NCBI GenBank assembly: GCA_034660675.1
Contig: JAYEJT010000137.1
Coordinates: 1-9,006, forward strand
Length of the DNA: 9,006 nucleotides
Direction of reading: 5' to 3'
Source: CG03 sp034660675
GTDB lineage: Bacteria; CG03
Shown here: positions 1-6,877 of the stretch, piece after piece
How the letters are laid out: the number at the start of each line of letters is the position of its first letter
Position numbering within the stretch: the first letter of the stretch is position 1
Position numbers and translations under genes: made by a program
Notes under the pieces: generated by a model
The model's database searches: none
Seen by the model: only the letters and a program-made list of their open reading frames with translations
What the model was told of the DNA's origin: nothing

Positions 1-10
1 GGCGGCGGTA

Positions 11-39
11 TGTTCGGTCTGTGCATTTTTTAGTATAAT
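11..39 (+). promoter_or_regulatory. Candidate promoter of the glycerate kinase gene
   Basis: A consensus -10 box TATAAT lies at 34-39, and exactly six bases separate it from the ATG at 46. A normal sigma-70-type start would therefore fall on the A of that ATG. The -35 position (about 11-16, TGTTCG) is poor. There is no purine-rich Shine-Dalgarno before the ATG. The same layout recurs at 1254-1259 and 6006-6011, which raises confidence that it is real and implies a leaderless mRNA. Confidence 0.5.
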
Positions 40-45
40 AAAATT

Positions 46-1227
46 ATGGGGCAAATTACAAATACAAGAGTTAAACGCGCGGAAGCGCTGCGCTCCAAAA
101 AAAACAAGCTGAATATCCTTGTTTGCCCCGACAGTTTTAAGGGGAGTCTTTCCGCAGAGAAAGCCGCATGCTGCATAAAGGAAGGTCTTGAGAGATCAAT
201 GCTGCTGGCTGACATAAAGATCCTGCCTCTTGCGGACGGCGGCGCGGGTACCTCCCGTATTTTGGCGGGCGCTTGCGGTGCGAAAGAAATAAGTAAAATC
301 GTCACAGGCCCCGGCGGAAAAAAAGTGCGCGCCGGATATTTTATTTCAGGGGAAACAGCTTTTATAGATCTGGCTGCCGCGAGCGGTCTGGCCGGCCTTG
401 ATAAAAAAGACATGAACCCTCTGAAAACAAGCACAGGGGGAACAGGGGAACTTATAAAAGATGCCCTCCGCCGGGGTTGTGCGGAAGTTTTTGCGGGACT
501 GGGTGATTCCGCCACCGTTGACGGCGGCGCAGGGTTGCTTTCGGCTTTGGGCGTGGAATTTCTGGACAGACACGGCAATGATGTGGGAGACGGCGGCGGC
601 GCTTTAAAAAAGCTTAAAAAAATTGATGTTTCCCGTTTGTCAAAAAATATAAGAGATGTGAAATTCACCGTTCTCGCGGATGTGACAAACCCTCTTCTCG
701 GGCCCCGGGGAGCGGCGGCGGTGTTTGCCCCCCAGAAAGGCGCTTCGGCGCACGGTGTGCTTGTTTTGGAAGAAGCCCTCTCCAATTACGCGGCTGTGAT
801 AAAACAGGACACGGGGAAAGACATAACCCGTCTTTCCGGCGGCGGCGCCGCGGGAGGAGCAGCGGCGGGAATGGCCGCATTTCTTAAAGCTGAAATAAAG
901 CCGGGGATAGAAGCTGTGTCCGAATATGTCAAACTGGAAGAATATATATCTTCCTCGGATGTTGTTATAACCGGGGAAGGCAGGGTTGACAAACAGACTT
1001 TTTCCGGTAAAACCGTGGGTTATGTCGCCCGAACGGCCGCAAAATACGGGAAAACAGTCGTGGTGTTCACCGGTAAAATACAAGAAGGTATAACGGATTC
1101 AAAAAACATGTGTTTTATAAAAATCACGCCTTTCCACATGGAAAAAGAAAAGGCGATCAAAGAAGCTGGTTCTTTTCTAACCCGTTCCGCAAGGAAACTC
1201 GGCGACCTTCTCAGCGAAAAATTTTAA
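46..1227 (+). CDS. glxK: Glycerate kinase, GarK/GlxK (type 2) family
   Basis: Predicted cytosolic kinase of the GarK/GlxK family, which phosphorylates D-glycerate with ATP, usually to 2-phosphoglycerate. The family signature DSFKGSLSA is at residues 29-37. Further family motifs are SATVDGGAG (about 155-163) and TGEGRVDKQTFSGKT (about 309-323) near the C-terminus. The length of 393 residues is close to the usual 375-385. Family members normally start a few residues before the LNILVCPDSF-like strand, so this protein has about 20 extra basic residues (MGQITNTRVKRAEALRSKKN). I keep the ATG at 46 because a -10 box sits exactly six bases upstream and no other ATG fits. In E. coli a glycerate kinase belongs to the allantoin regulon, where glyoxylate is converted to glycerate, and the allFGH-like genes directly downstream match that context. 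Family assignment is secure. The position phosphorylated (2- or 3-) is not visible in the sequence. Confidence 0.93.
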   Translation: MGQITNTRVKRAEALRSKKNKLNILVCPDSFKGSLSAEKAACCIKEGLERSMLLADIKILPLADGGAGTSRILAGACGAKEISKIVTGPGGKKVRAGYFISGETAFIDLAAASGLAGLDKKDMNPLKTSTGGTGELIKDALRRGCAEVFAGLGDSATVDGGAGLLSALGVEFLDRHGNDVGDGGGALKKLKKIDVSRLSKNIRDVKFTVLADVTNPLLGPRGAAAVFAPQKGASAHGVLVLEEALSNYAAVIKQDTGKDITRLSGGGAAGGAAAGMAAFLKAEIKPGIEAVSEYVKLEEYISSSDVVITGEGRVDKQTFSGKTVGYVARTAAKYGKTVVVFTGKIQEGITDSKNMCFIKITPFHMEKEKAIKEAGSFLTRSARKLGDLLSEKF

Positions 1228-1244
1228 AATTTGCTTTTTGTTTT
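1213..1244 (+). terminator. Weak AT-rich hairpin with T-run after glycerate kinase
   Basis: A perfect 14-bp palindrome (AAATTTTAAAATTT, 1219-1232) spans the stop codon. Just outside it AGC (1213-1215) can pair with GCT (1233-1235) if three bases bulge, and a T-rich run follows to 1244. This resembles an intrinsic terminator, but the stem has few GC pairs and overlaps the -35 box of the next promoter. It may only be AT-rich spacer. Confidence 0.25.
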
Positions 1245-1259
1245 AGAAAATGATAAATT
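1231..1259 (+). promoter_or_regulatory. Candidate promoter of the allH-allF-PRT-allG operon
   Basis: TTGCTT (1231-1236) and TAAATT (1254-1259) are separated by exactly 17 bases. A TG at 1251-1252 gives an extended -10 (TGn). Six bases lie between the -10 and the ATG at 1266, so transcription should start on the start codon itself. No Shine-Dalgarno precedes the ATG. Glycerate kinase read-through could also feed the operon, since the gap is only 38 bases. Confidence 0.55.
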
Positions 1260-1265
1260 AACGCT

Positions 1266-1991
1266 ATGCGTGCCAAAGCTTTATATTACGATGATGCTCT
1301 CAAGCCGTGCTGTCTTCAAAATATCCGTCTGATAAAAAGGTACAAAAACTCCTGCTATTTCAGGAACTCCGCGGATGAATTCATCACTTTTCTTAAAGCC
1401 CCGAATCAGCTTGTGCCGGGAGGCATAGGTTTTCCGGAATCCGAATACGCGCGCGTTTCCGTTGAAGATCGATTTTCTCTTGAATTAATATCCGGTAAAG
1501 CCCGGTCTCTCCAACTGCCTGAATCATATGGTATCTCATTTGAAGCCGCGGCCATTGTGCAGGACAGATGGCACAGCGCGAAAGATGATTTTAAAAATAT
1601 TTTGGATTTGCTTATTGCCAGAAGGAACTGGAAAAAGCTTCTCGGCCTCGGAAGCGGGTTGACCCCGTCGGGAGATGATTTTCTGGTGGGTTACATAGCG
1701 GCCAAAAAAATGGAAGGGATGGAGATACCGTTTAAATTAAAAGTGTCCGGCACGACGTCCCTTAGTGCTCATTTTCTGAAAAACGCGCTTCAGGGGAGAT
1801 TTTCGGATAAAATAACAGGATTTATAAAAGAGGGGGATCTTTCCATCCTTTTTTTCGGCGGCAGTTCCGGAGCCGCCACGGCTTTTGGAATTATCAAGGG
1901 CATGGAGGAAAACGAATGTTTGCGCTTGGGAGCGGGCTTCGGCTCTTCGCGAAATACGCACAAAATAAATGGTACGGAGGTTGCGCTATGA
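1266..1991 (+). CDS. allH: AllH/YlbF-like DUF2877 protein, oxamate carbamoyltransferase component
   Basis: Member of the DUF2877 family, recognised by GLGSGLTPSGDDFLVG at residues 127-142 (the family form is GLGPGLTPSGDD, so S130 replaces the usual proline). A C-terminal Gly/Ser-rich stretch, GGSSGAATAFG, lies at about 198-208. In E. coli the YlbF protein (AllH) acts with AllF (FdrA) and AllG (YlbE) as oxamate carbamoyltransferase, which exchanges oxalurate plus phosphate with oxamate plus carbamoyl phosphate. At 241 residues it may be somewhat shorter than typical DUF2877 proteins, the N-terminal part being less conserved. It has no signal peptide or membrane segment and should be cytosolic. 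The start at 1266 has no Shine-Dalgarno but a -10 box six bases upstream. Its TGA overlaps the allF ATG in an ATGA junction, indicating translational coupling. The family call is firm. The exact substrate here is inferred from neighbours. Confidence 0.85.
   Translation: MRAKALYYDDALKPCCLQNIRLIKRYKNSCYFRNSADEFITFLKAPNQLVPGGIGFPESEYARVSVEDRFSLELISGKARSLQLPESYGISFEAAAIVQDRWHSAKDDFKNILDLLIARRNWKKLLGLGSGLTPSGDDFLVGYIAAKKMEGMEIPFKLKVSGTTSLSAHFLKNALQGRFSDKITGFIKEGDLSILFFGGSSGAATAFGIIKGMEENECLRLGAGFGSSRNTHKINGTEVAL
1976..1980 (+). promoter_or_regulatory. Ribosome binding site of allF
   Basis: GGAGG lies seven bases before the ATG at 1988, inside the 3' end of allH. It decides the allF start: an upstream in-frame ATG at 1916 has no such site and would add 24 residues without resemblance to FdrA proteins. 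It also shows that the organism uses Shine-Dalgarno initiation inside operons. Confidence 0.8.
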
Positions 1992-3469
1992 AGCTTAAAA
2001 ATTTTATTATAAAAGACAATTATAATGATTCTGTCGTGCTTATGGACGCGGCAAACAGCGTGAGGAACACATTCTCAAACAAAAACGTGTCTGCTGTGAT
2101 GGGTACGCCCCAGAACATGGATTTGCTGGAAAGCCTCGGTCTTCTGACCGATGAAGGGAAAAAGGCTGTCAGCGCGGATCTGATATTTGCGGTTAAAACC
2201 GAAAACGGTGACGAGGGCGCAAAAATGTTTGAGGAGTTCCGGAAAGTGATAGCCGAAAAATCTGTTGAAGAGAACGCCTCTGATGAAGAAGAGGGAAGTT
2301 TTGATAAATCTCTTGCCGGTGATGATGCGCTGGTGCTGATATCCATTCCCGGAAGATATGTTGCCAGAGAAACGGAAAGGGCTCTTGAGTCGGGAAAAAA
2401 TGTGATGGTATTCAGTGATAATGTGCCGATAAAAGATGAGATCAGACTCAAAAAGCTTGCCGTTGAAAAAAAACTCCTGTTCATGGGACCCGACTGCGGG
2501 ACATGTATAATCAACGGAAAAGGGCTGGGTTTTGCCAACGTTATCAGACCCGGGCGCATAGGTGTTGCAGGCGCTTCCGGTTCGGGGATACAGGAAGTGA
2601 CATGCGCCATAGACAAAATGGGACAGGGTGTGTCGCAGGCCATAGGCGTCGGAGGCAGGGATATTAAGACGCCTGTCGGAGGTTTGAGTCTGCTTGCGGC
2701 AATGGATTTTCTTGAAGAAGATAAGGACACCGATGTTATAGCTATAATATCCAAACCGCCGGATGCCGATGTGGCGGATAAGATAATTTCGCGGGCCAAA
2801 TCCGGGAAAAAGAAATATGTTATTAATTTTCTCACAATGGAGCTCAAAGATTTCGGCAATATAAAATTTGCGTCAAGCCTTGAATCGGCTGCCGTGGAAT
2901 CGTGCCGGATACTTGATGAAAAAGCTGCGCTGCCGGAAGCTGATTTGCCGCTTCCCAAACTTACCGGCAAATACCTTCGCGGTTTGTACGCAGGGGGCAC
3001 GCTCTGTTACGAAGCTCTTTACCTGCTCGCAGACATTGAGGTTTTTTCTAATACGCCCATAAACAAAAAATTCGCGCTTCAGGATGTTTTCAAAAGCCGG
3101 AAACATTCTCTCGTGGATATGGGAGAAGATGATTTTACCAGGGGATACCCTCATCCCATGATGGATTTTACCTTGAGAAAGCAGAGGATTCTTGAGGAAG
3201 CCGCGGATCCCGAAACAGGCGTTATCCTGCTGGACTGCACGCTCGGATGGGGTTGTCACGATGACCCCGCCGGAGAGCTTGCCGAGGCCATCGCCGGGGC
3301 GCAAAAAATAAATCCCGCTGTTGTTTTTGTGCTGGCTATGACAGGGTCTTACGCTGATCCGCAGGATTATAAAGCGCAGCAGAAAAAGCTGAAAGATGCG
3401 GGGGCTCTTGTGTATCACACAAACAGACAGGCTGTTGAGGCTGCCCGTAAAATTCTTATTTCCGAATGA
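1988..3469 (+). CDS. allF: AllF/FdrA-like acyl-CoA synthetase-type subunit of oxamate carbamoyltransferase
   Basis: FdrA family protein (493 residues; E. coli FdrA is about 555), related to the alpha subunit of succinyl-CoA synthetase with a CoA-binding-like Rossmann fold and a ligase-like domain. Visible motifs are GPDCGT (167-172), GRIGVAGASGSGIQEV (about 190-205, the nucleotide/CoA-binding-like glycine loop), AIGVGGRDIKTPVGG shortly after, and GWGCHDDPAG (420-429). In E. coli AllF is one of three components of oxamate carbamoyltransferase in anaerobic allantoin use. I chose the ATG at 1988 for its GGAGG site and because the FdrA-like N-terminus (MKLKNFIIKDNYNDSVVLM) begins there. It overlaps allH upstream and the PRTase-like gene downstream by ATGA junctions, so the three are translated as a coupled block. 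A short acidic stretch at about residues 92-105 looks like a linker. Family call is very secure, biochemical role inferred. Confidence 0.92.
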   Translation: MKLKNFIIKDNYNDSVVLMDAANSVRNTFSNKNVSAVMGTPQNMDLLESLGLLTDEGKKAVSADLIFAVKTENGDEGAKMFEEFRKVIAEKSVEENASDEEEGSFDKSLAGDDALVLISIPGRYVARETERALESGKNVMVFSDNVPIKDEIRLKKLAVEKKLLFMGPDCGTCIINGKGLGFANVIRPGRIGVAGASGSGIQEVTCAIDKMGQGVSQAIGVGGRDIKTPVGGLSLLAAMDFLEEDKDTDVIAIISKPPDADVADKIISRAKSGKKKYVINFLTMELKDFGNIKFASSLESAAVESCRILDEKAALPEADLPLPKLTGKYLRGLYAGGTLCYEALYLLADIEVFSNTPINKKFALQDVFKSRKHSLVDMGEDDFTRGYPHPMMDFTLRKQRILEEAADPETGVILLDCTLGWGCHDDPAGELAEAIAGAQKINPAVVFVLAMTGSYADPQDYKAQQKKLKDAGALVYHTNRQAVEAARKILISE

Positions 3470-4539
3470 AAGATTATCTGAAAAAAATATCCGGTCAGAA
3501 AAGCACGGCTTTGTATGAAATATGTCCTGCGGGCAGGGTGAAGAGGTATATAATTTCAACGCCGCCCACGAGAAAAATCCTCAACATGCCGGAAATTCAC
3601 GGTTTTGAATACACGCATCTTTTAAGGAAGGGCATTGAAAGTTTTCTTAAAACACCTTTTGCCGGAAAATTTTTTCAGGATGCCGACGGTTCAAAATATT
3701 CGGTGCTGCATTTTTTAAGGGGCGGCCTGAATTTTAATTTCATAGAGCAGTTTTTTAAATGCTACGGTTTTACAAAAGTTAACGCCTCTTTTATGACTTC
3801 GCAGCGCGTTCAGAATGGGAAACACTGGAAGATAAAGCATGACCAGTACAGAAAATTTGCCCTTGAAGGCGTTAGCTCTCTCATCGCCGGGGATGTCATA
3901 GCCACAGGTACGACGCTCAAAAACGGTTTTGACTGTATTCTGGATACGGATGCCCGGCTTGACAGTTTTATATTCTTTACCATAGGCACGCCGTACACGG
4001 AAAAAATAATTAACGAATATGAGAAAAAATTCAGGAAAAAGAACAGGAATTTCAAAGCGTATATTTTTTACATTGAAGGGCGTTTTGAGCTCATTGAGAA
4101 AAAAGGGGAGCTGCCTTTTGCCATAGACGGCACGGACCTGGTCAGAAAAAACGCTCTTTTGAGTCCCGAATTTGAATATTCGCAGACAATCGCTTCCCGT
4201 ATAGAAAGATGCGCCGTTTATGATGTCGGCGCCAGGGCTTTTAACTGGAGAAAACATTTCAGAGATATTGTCGAATACTGGGGCCTGCTCAGCAAAAGCA
4301 AATTCAGCGTGCCGGAGATCTATAATTTGAGACAGCAATTCTCTTACGCGAATTATGCGGAGTATGAGGAAGCCAGGAAAATCGTCTGGCCTGATATTTC
4401 AACAACCGTTTTGAAAAAAATGTATGAAAAAGAAATAGTAATGCTGCTTAACGCTATAAAACTGGATTCGTGGAAATTTTTCAGCCAGCGTTTAAAATTT
4501 CTCAAAAATTCAGCTCAAACGATGAGCCATCACCGGTGA
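3466..4539 (+). CDS. Unrecognised operon protein with a phosphoribosyltransferase-like PRPP loop
   Basis: I do not recognise the family of this 357-residue protein. The middle part resembles a type I phosphoribosyltransferase. A hydrophobic strand leads into HFLRGGLNF (about 82-90), a second strand follows (VNASFMTSQR, about 105-114), and then comes a PRPP-loop-like segment, IAGDVIATGTTLKNG (140-154). In classical enzymes this loop is preceded by two acidic residues (DD or ED); here they are G142-D143, so catalysis is uncertain. The C-terminal third (about 230-357) is rich in aromatic and basic residues and looks helical. No signal peptide or membrane segment is seen. The ATG overlaps the allF stop (ATGA), and allG follows after 34 bases, so it lies inside an otherwise complete allFGH set. 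Possible roles are purine-base salvage, ligand sensing, or an accessory role for the complex; none is shown. A PRTase-like fold is a motif-level inference. Confidence 0.7.
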   Translation: MKDYLKKISGQKSTALYEICPAGRVKRYIISTPPTRKILNMPEIHGFEYTHLLRKGIESFLKTPFAGKFFQDADGSKYSVLHFLRGGLNFNFIEQFFKCYGFTKVNASFMTSQRVQNGKHWKIKHDQYRKFALEGVSSLIAGDVIATGTTLKNGFDCILDTDARLDSFIFFTIGTPYTEKIINEYEKKFRKKNRNFKAYIFYIEGRFELIEKKGELPFAIDGTDLVRKNALLSPEFEYSQTIASRIERCAVYDVGARAFNWRKHFRDIVEYWGLLSKSKFSVPEIYNLRQQFSYANYAEYEEARKIVWPDISTTVLKKMYEKEIVMLLNAIKLDSWKFFSQRLKFLKNSAQTMSHHR

Positions 4540-4542
4540 CAG

Positions 4543-4555
4543 CGGGTGTGACCCG
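4543..4555 (+). other. Small GC-rich hairpin just before the allG ribosome binding site
   Basis: CGGGT and ACCCG flank a three-base loop (GTG) in the 34-base gap before allG. It follows a 10-bp perfect palindrome, TCACCGGTGA, at 4530-4539 that includes the upstream stop codon. No T-run follows, so this is not an intrinsic terminator. It could affect mRNA processing or allG translation, or be chance. Confidence 0.25.
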
Positions 4556-4562
4556 GCAGCAA

Positions 4563-4568
4563 AAGGGG
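4563..4568 (+). promoter_or_regulatory. Ribosome binding site of allG
   Basis: AAGGGG lies five bases before the ATG at 4574 and fixes this start. It is the second Shine-Dalgarno in the operon. The first genes of the transcription units (46, 1266, 6017) lack one. Confidence 0.65.
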
Positions 4569-4573
4569 ACAGG

Positions 4574-5971
4574 ATGTTTAAAAATGAAAAAATAATCAAT
4601 TTGGGAGTGGGGCTTTTCTATGACGCGCTTAAAAAGCAGGGAGCTGATGTGCAAAACGCGAAATTTACGCCGTTTGCCGGAGGCGACACCGAAATGACCT
4701 CTTTGCTGGATTCTCTTGAAAAAATGAAAGACAGTATAGATTCCGCCAATGCGGAGGGGGTCAGGCGCATCAATGATTCCACCCCTGTTCTCATAGGTAC
4801 GGCCCGGGCCATCGACGTTATCCCGGGAATGAAAAAAAATCTTATTCTTCACGCGGGCCCTCCCGTAACAAAAGAAAGGATGTGCGGGCCCGTTATGGGG
4901 GCTGTTCTGGGCGCTCTTGTTTATGAAGGGCTGGCAGGGGATCTGAAAGAAGCGAAGAGTCTTGTTGACCGCGGCGAGATAGAGTTTGCACCGTGTCATC
5001 ATCATTCTGCCGTCGGGCCGATGGCAGGAGTGGTGTCGGCGTCTATGTGGGTTTATGTTGTTGAAAACAAAAAGTTCGGCAACAAGGCGTTTTGTACGCT
5101 TAACGAGGGTCTGGGGAAAGTGCTGAGATTCGGGGCGAATTCCCCGGATGTTTTAAAGCATCTCAAATGGATGGAGGAAGTGCTTGCGCCGTCAATCAAC
5201 GAGGCTCTGCAGCAGTCCGAAAACGGCATAGACATCAAATCAATAACGTCTCAGGCGCTGATGATGGGAGACGAGTGTCACAACAGAAATGTTGCCGCGA
5301 CGGATATTTTTATCAAAGAGCTCGTCCCTCTTTTCCTTAAAACGGGAATAGCCAAAGGCGTTATAAAGGAAATAATTGATTTTATCGCATCAAATCCGCA
5401 CAGTTATCTTAATGTGTCCATGGCCGCCTGCAAAGCAACGGCCGACACGATTGCGGGTCTTAAAAATTCAACTCTTGTCTCAATAATGGCCAGAAACGGC
5501 ACGGAGCTCGGTATCCGCGTTGCGGGAATAGGGGACGAGTGGTTCGCCGCGCCGGCAGGAATACCCAAGGGCCTTTATTTTGCGGGTTTTGACGAAAGTG
5601 ATTCCAATCCCGATCTGGGGGATTCCACTATTTCAGAATCCGCCGGCATAGGCGCCAACGCCATGGCCGCCTCCCCCGCAATAGTCAAGTTTGTCGGGGG
5701 GACACCCGACGACGCAATGAAATTCACGAAACAGACTTATGACATATGCGCCGGGGAATCGGCGAATTTTCAGATTCCCTATCTCAATTTCAGGGGTTCT
5801 CCCGTCGGGTTTGATATAAGAAAAATCGTGGAAAGACAGCAGCCCCCTTTTATCAACACGGGCATAGCCCACAAGGATGCCGGTATAGGCCAGATAGGAG
5901 CGGGGCTTCTTTATGCGCCCATGGACTGTTTTAAGGCTGCTCTCAAGCGTTTCGCCGAAAAATCCCTATAG
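4574..5971 (+). CDS. allG: AllG/YlbE-like DUF1116 protein, oxamate carbamoyltransferase component
   Basis: DUF1116 family protein of 465 residues (E. coli YlbE/AllG is about 420). Conserved-looking segments are HAGPPVTKERMCGPVMGA (93-110), PCHHHSAVGPMAG (140-152, with C141 and H142-H144), MMGDECHNRN (230-239), GTELGIRVAG (about 311-320), and GIAHKDAGIGQIGAG near the C-terminus. The histidine/cysteine clusters are plausible catalytic or metal sites, but this is inference. In E. coli the protein works with AllF and AllH as oxamate carbamoyltransferase in anaerobic allantoin degradation. It is predicted cytosolic and is the last gene of the operon. Its TAG stop (5969-5971) takes its last two bases from the left inverted repeat of the RAYT element, so the present C-terminus may have been set by that insertion. 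Without the element the frame would run on to the TAG at 6946. Family call is secure. Confidence 0.92.
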   Translation: MFKNEKIINLGVGLFYDALKKQGADVQNAKFTPFAGGDTEMTSLLDSLEKMKDSIDSANAEGVRRINDSTPVLIGTARAIDVIPGMKKNLILHAGPPVTKERMCGPVMGAVLGALVYEGLAGDLKEAKSLVDRGEIEFAPCHHHSAVGPMAGVVSASMWVYVVENKKFGNKAFCTLNEGLGKVLRFGANSPDVLKHLKWMEEVLAPSINEALQQSENGIDIKSITSQALMMGDECHNRNVAATDIFIKELVPLFLKTGIAKGVIKEIIDFIASNPHSYLNVSMAACKATADTIAGLKNSTLVSIMARNGTELGIRVAGIGDEWFAAPAGIPKGLYFAGFDESDSNPDLGDSTISESAGIGANAMAASPAIVKFVGGTPDDAMKFTKQTYDICAGESANFQIPYLNFRGSPVGFDIRKIVERQQPPFINTGIAHKDAGIGQIGAGLLYAPMDCFKAALKRFAEKSL

Positions 5972-6001
5972 GGTGCCAGGGGTTGACTTTCGTGACTTAT
6001 T
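5970..6001 (+). repeat. Left arm of the 32-bp inverted repeat
   Basis: It begins AGGGTGCCAGGGGTTGAC and is the exact reverse complement of 6873-6904. Within it TGACTT occurs twice with a 9-bp period (5984-5989 and 5993-5998). Its TTGACT (5983-5988) doubles as the -35 box of the transposase gene. At the outer edge, CCCTATAGGG (5964-5973) is a perfect palindrome across the junction. I see no obvious hairpin inside a single arm. Confidence 0.95.
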
Positions 6002-6011
6002 GAGTTAAATT
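5983..6011 (+). promoter_or_regulatory. Promoter of the RAYT transposase, -35 within the repeat
   Basis: TTGACT (5983-5988) and TAAATT (6006-6011) are 17 bases apart. The -10 box lies five bases before the ATG at 6017, predicting a leaderless mRNA. The -35 lies in the left repeat arm and the -10 in unique sequence beyond it. The mirror copy on the - strand at the right arm lacks a -10 at the matching place. Confidence 0.6.
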
Positions 6012-6016
6012 GTAAT

Positions 6017-6877
6017 ATGGGAAGGTCGCCAAGAATAGATTTGGAAGGGCATTGGTATCATGTGGTAGCCCGAGGACAGCGTCAGGAACCATTATTTCAC
6101 GAAGAATCGGATTACCGCAGATATCTAAAAGAATTAGACAGGGCGTTGACGAAAGGGGAAGGAAAACTGGGGGCATACAGTTTAATGACAAATCATGTGC
6201 ATTTGTTGGTTAAACGCGGTCTATACCCGTTAGCAAGAGTGCTTCTGATAGCGCATTCACGCTACAGCAAATATTATAACAGGAAATACGGGAAAACCGG
6301 CCATGTGTTTCAAGGACGGTATAAATCGAAAATTGTCTTAAAAGACCGCTATCTGGAACGATTGATCATTTACATACACAGGAATGCCGTGCGTGCCGGG
6401 ATAGTTGAGTTAAGCAGTCAATACCGTTGGAGTTCCGACTGGTTTTACAGGGGTATTGCGTTGAAGGATGATGTGAAGTTGACGCGGGCGCCGAGATTTG
6501 AAGGGAAAACGGGGGAGAATAAATACAAGGAGCTGATAGATACTGAGCCGGCAGAAATACATGAGTTTAAAAAATATATAGGGTACGAGGGAGAAGAAAC
6601 AGCGATAAACCGCAGGAAATCAGGGAGAGAAGGCCGGTGTTTTTATGATCGACGTATTCCAGCAGAAATCAAGAGAAGGTTAATAGCGTTATGTGAAATT
6701 GAGGGGGTGAAATTGGCGGAGTTAAAAAGCCAAAGCCGCGTAAGGAGTATAACGAAGGTCAGAAGTAAAATTATGAAAACGCTTTATGAAGAGAATTATC
6801 CGGCAGTAAATATTGCGAGAGAACTGAATAGAACACCGTCAAGTATATTTAGGGCATTAGGGAAGCATGGCAAATAA
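6017..6877 (+). CDS. REP-associated tyrosine transposase (Y1_Tnp, HUH family)
   Basis: Predicted 286-residue DNA-nicking transposase of the RAYT group. It opens with the typical MGRSPRIDLEGHWYHVVARG. The HUH motif is TNHVHLLV (H60 and H62). FQGRYKSKIVLKDRYLERL leads into IIYIHRNAVRAG, where Y119 is the likely catalytic tyrosine that forms the covalent 5'-DNA link. The C-terminal 35 residues (ENYPAVNIARELNRTPSSIF and beyond) look like a helix-turn-helix of the kind found at the C-terminus of longer RAYTs. All core residues are present, so the protein appears intact. The ATG at 6017 has no Shine-Dalgarno but a promoter directly before it. The TAA at 6875-6877 is inside the right arm. It is unrelated in function to its neighbours and has probably inserted between allG and the xanthine dehydrogenase-family gene. 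Confidence 0.93.
   Translation: MGRSPRIDLEGHWYHVVARGQRQEPLFHEESDYRRYLKELDRALTKGEGKLGAYSLMTNHVHLLVKRGLYPLARVLLIAHSRYSKYYNRKYGKTGHVFQGRYKSKIVLKDRYLERLIIYIHRNAVRAGIVELSSQYRWSSDWFYRGIALKDDVKLTRAPRFEGKTGENKYKELIDTEPAEIHEFKKYIGYEGEETAINRRKSGREGRCFYDRRIPAEIKRRLIALCEIEGVKLAELKSQSRVRSITKVRSKIMKTLYEENYPAVNIARELNRTPSSIFRALGKHGK

Noticed and set aside
30..785. 251-codon - strand open frame opposite the glycerate kinase gene
   Set aside because: Its product is proline, alanine and serine rich, as expected from the reverse of a GC-rich coding strand, while the + strand carries clear glycerate kinase motifs.
1916..1987. Upstream ATG start for allF
   Set aside because: It has no ribosome binding site and overlaps allH by 76 bases. 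The ATG at 1988 has GGAGG at seven bases and a standard ATGA junction.
2020..3000. 326-codon open frame on the - strand inside allF
   Set aside because: It lies wholly opposite the well-supported FdrA-family gene. Its translation is serine/leucine-rich low-complexity with no family motif.
2868..3559. Short + strand frame (2868-3062) and - strand frame (2873-3559) overlapping the end of allF
   Set aside because: Both overlap well-conserved FdrA sequence in other frames and show no recognisable motif or start signal.
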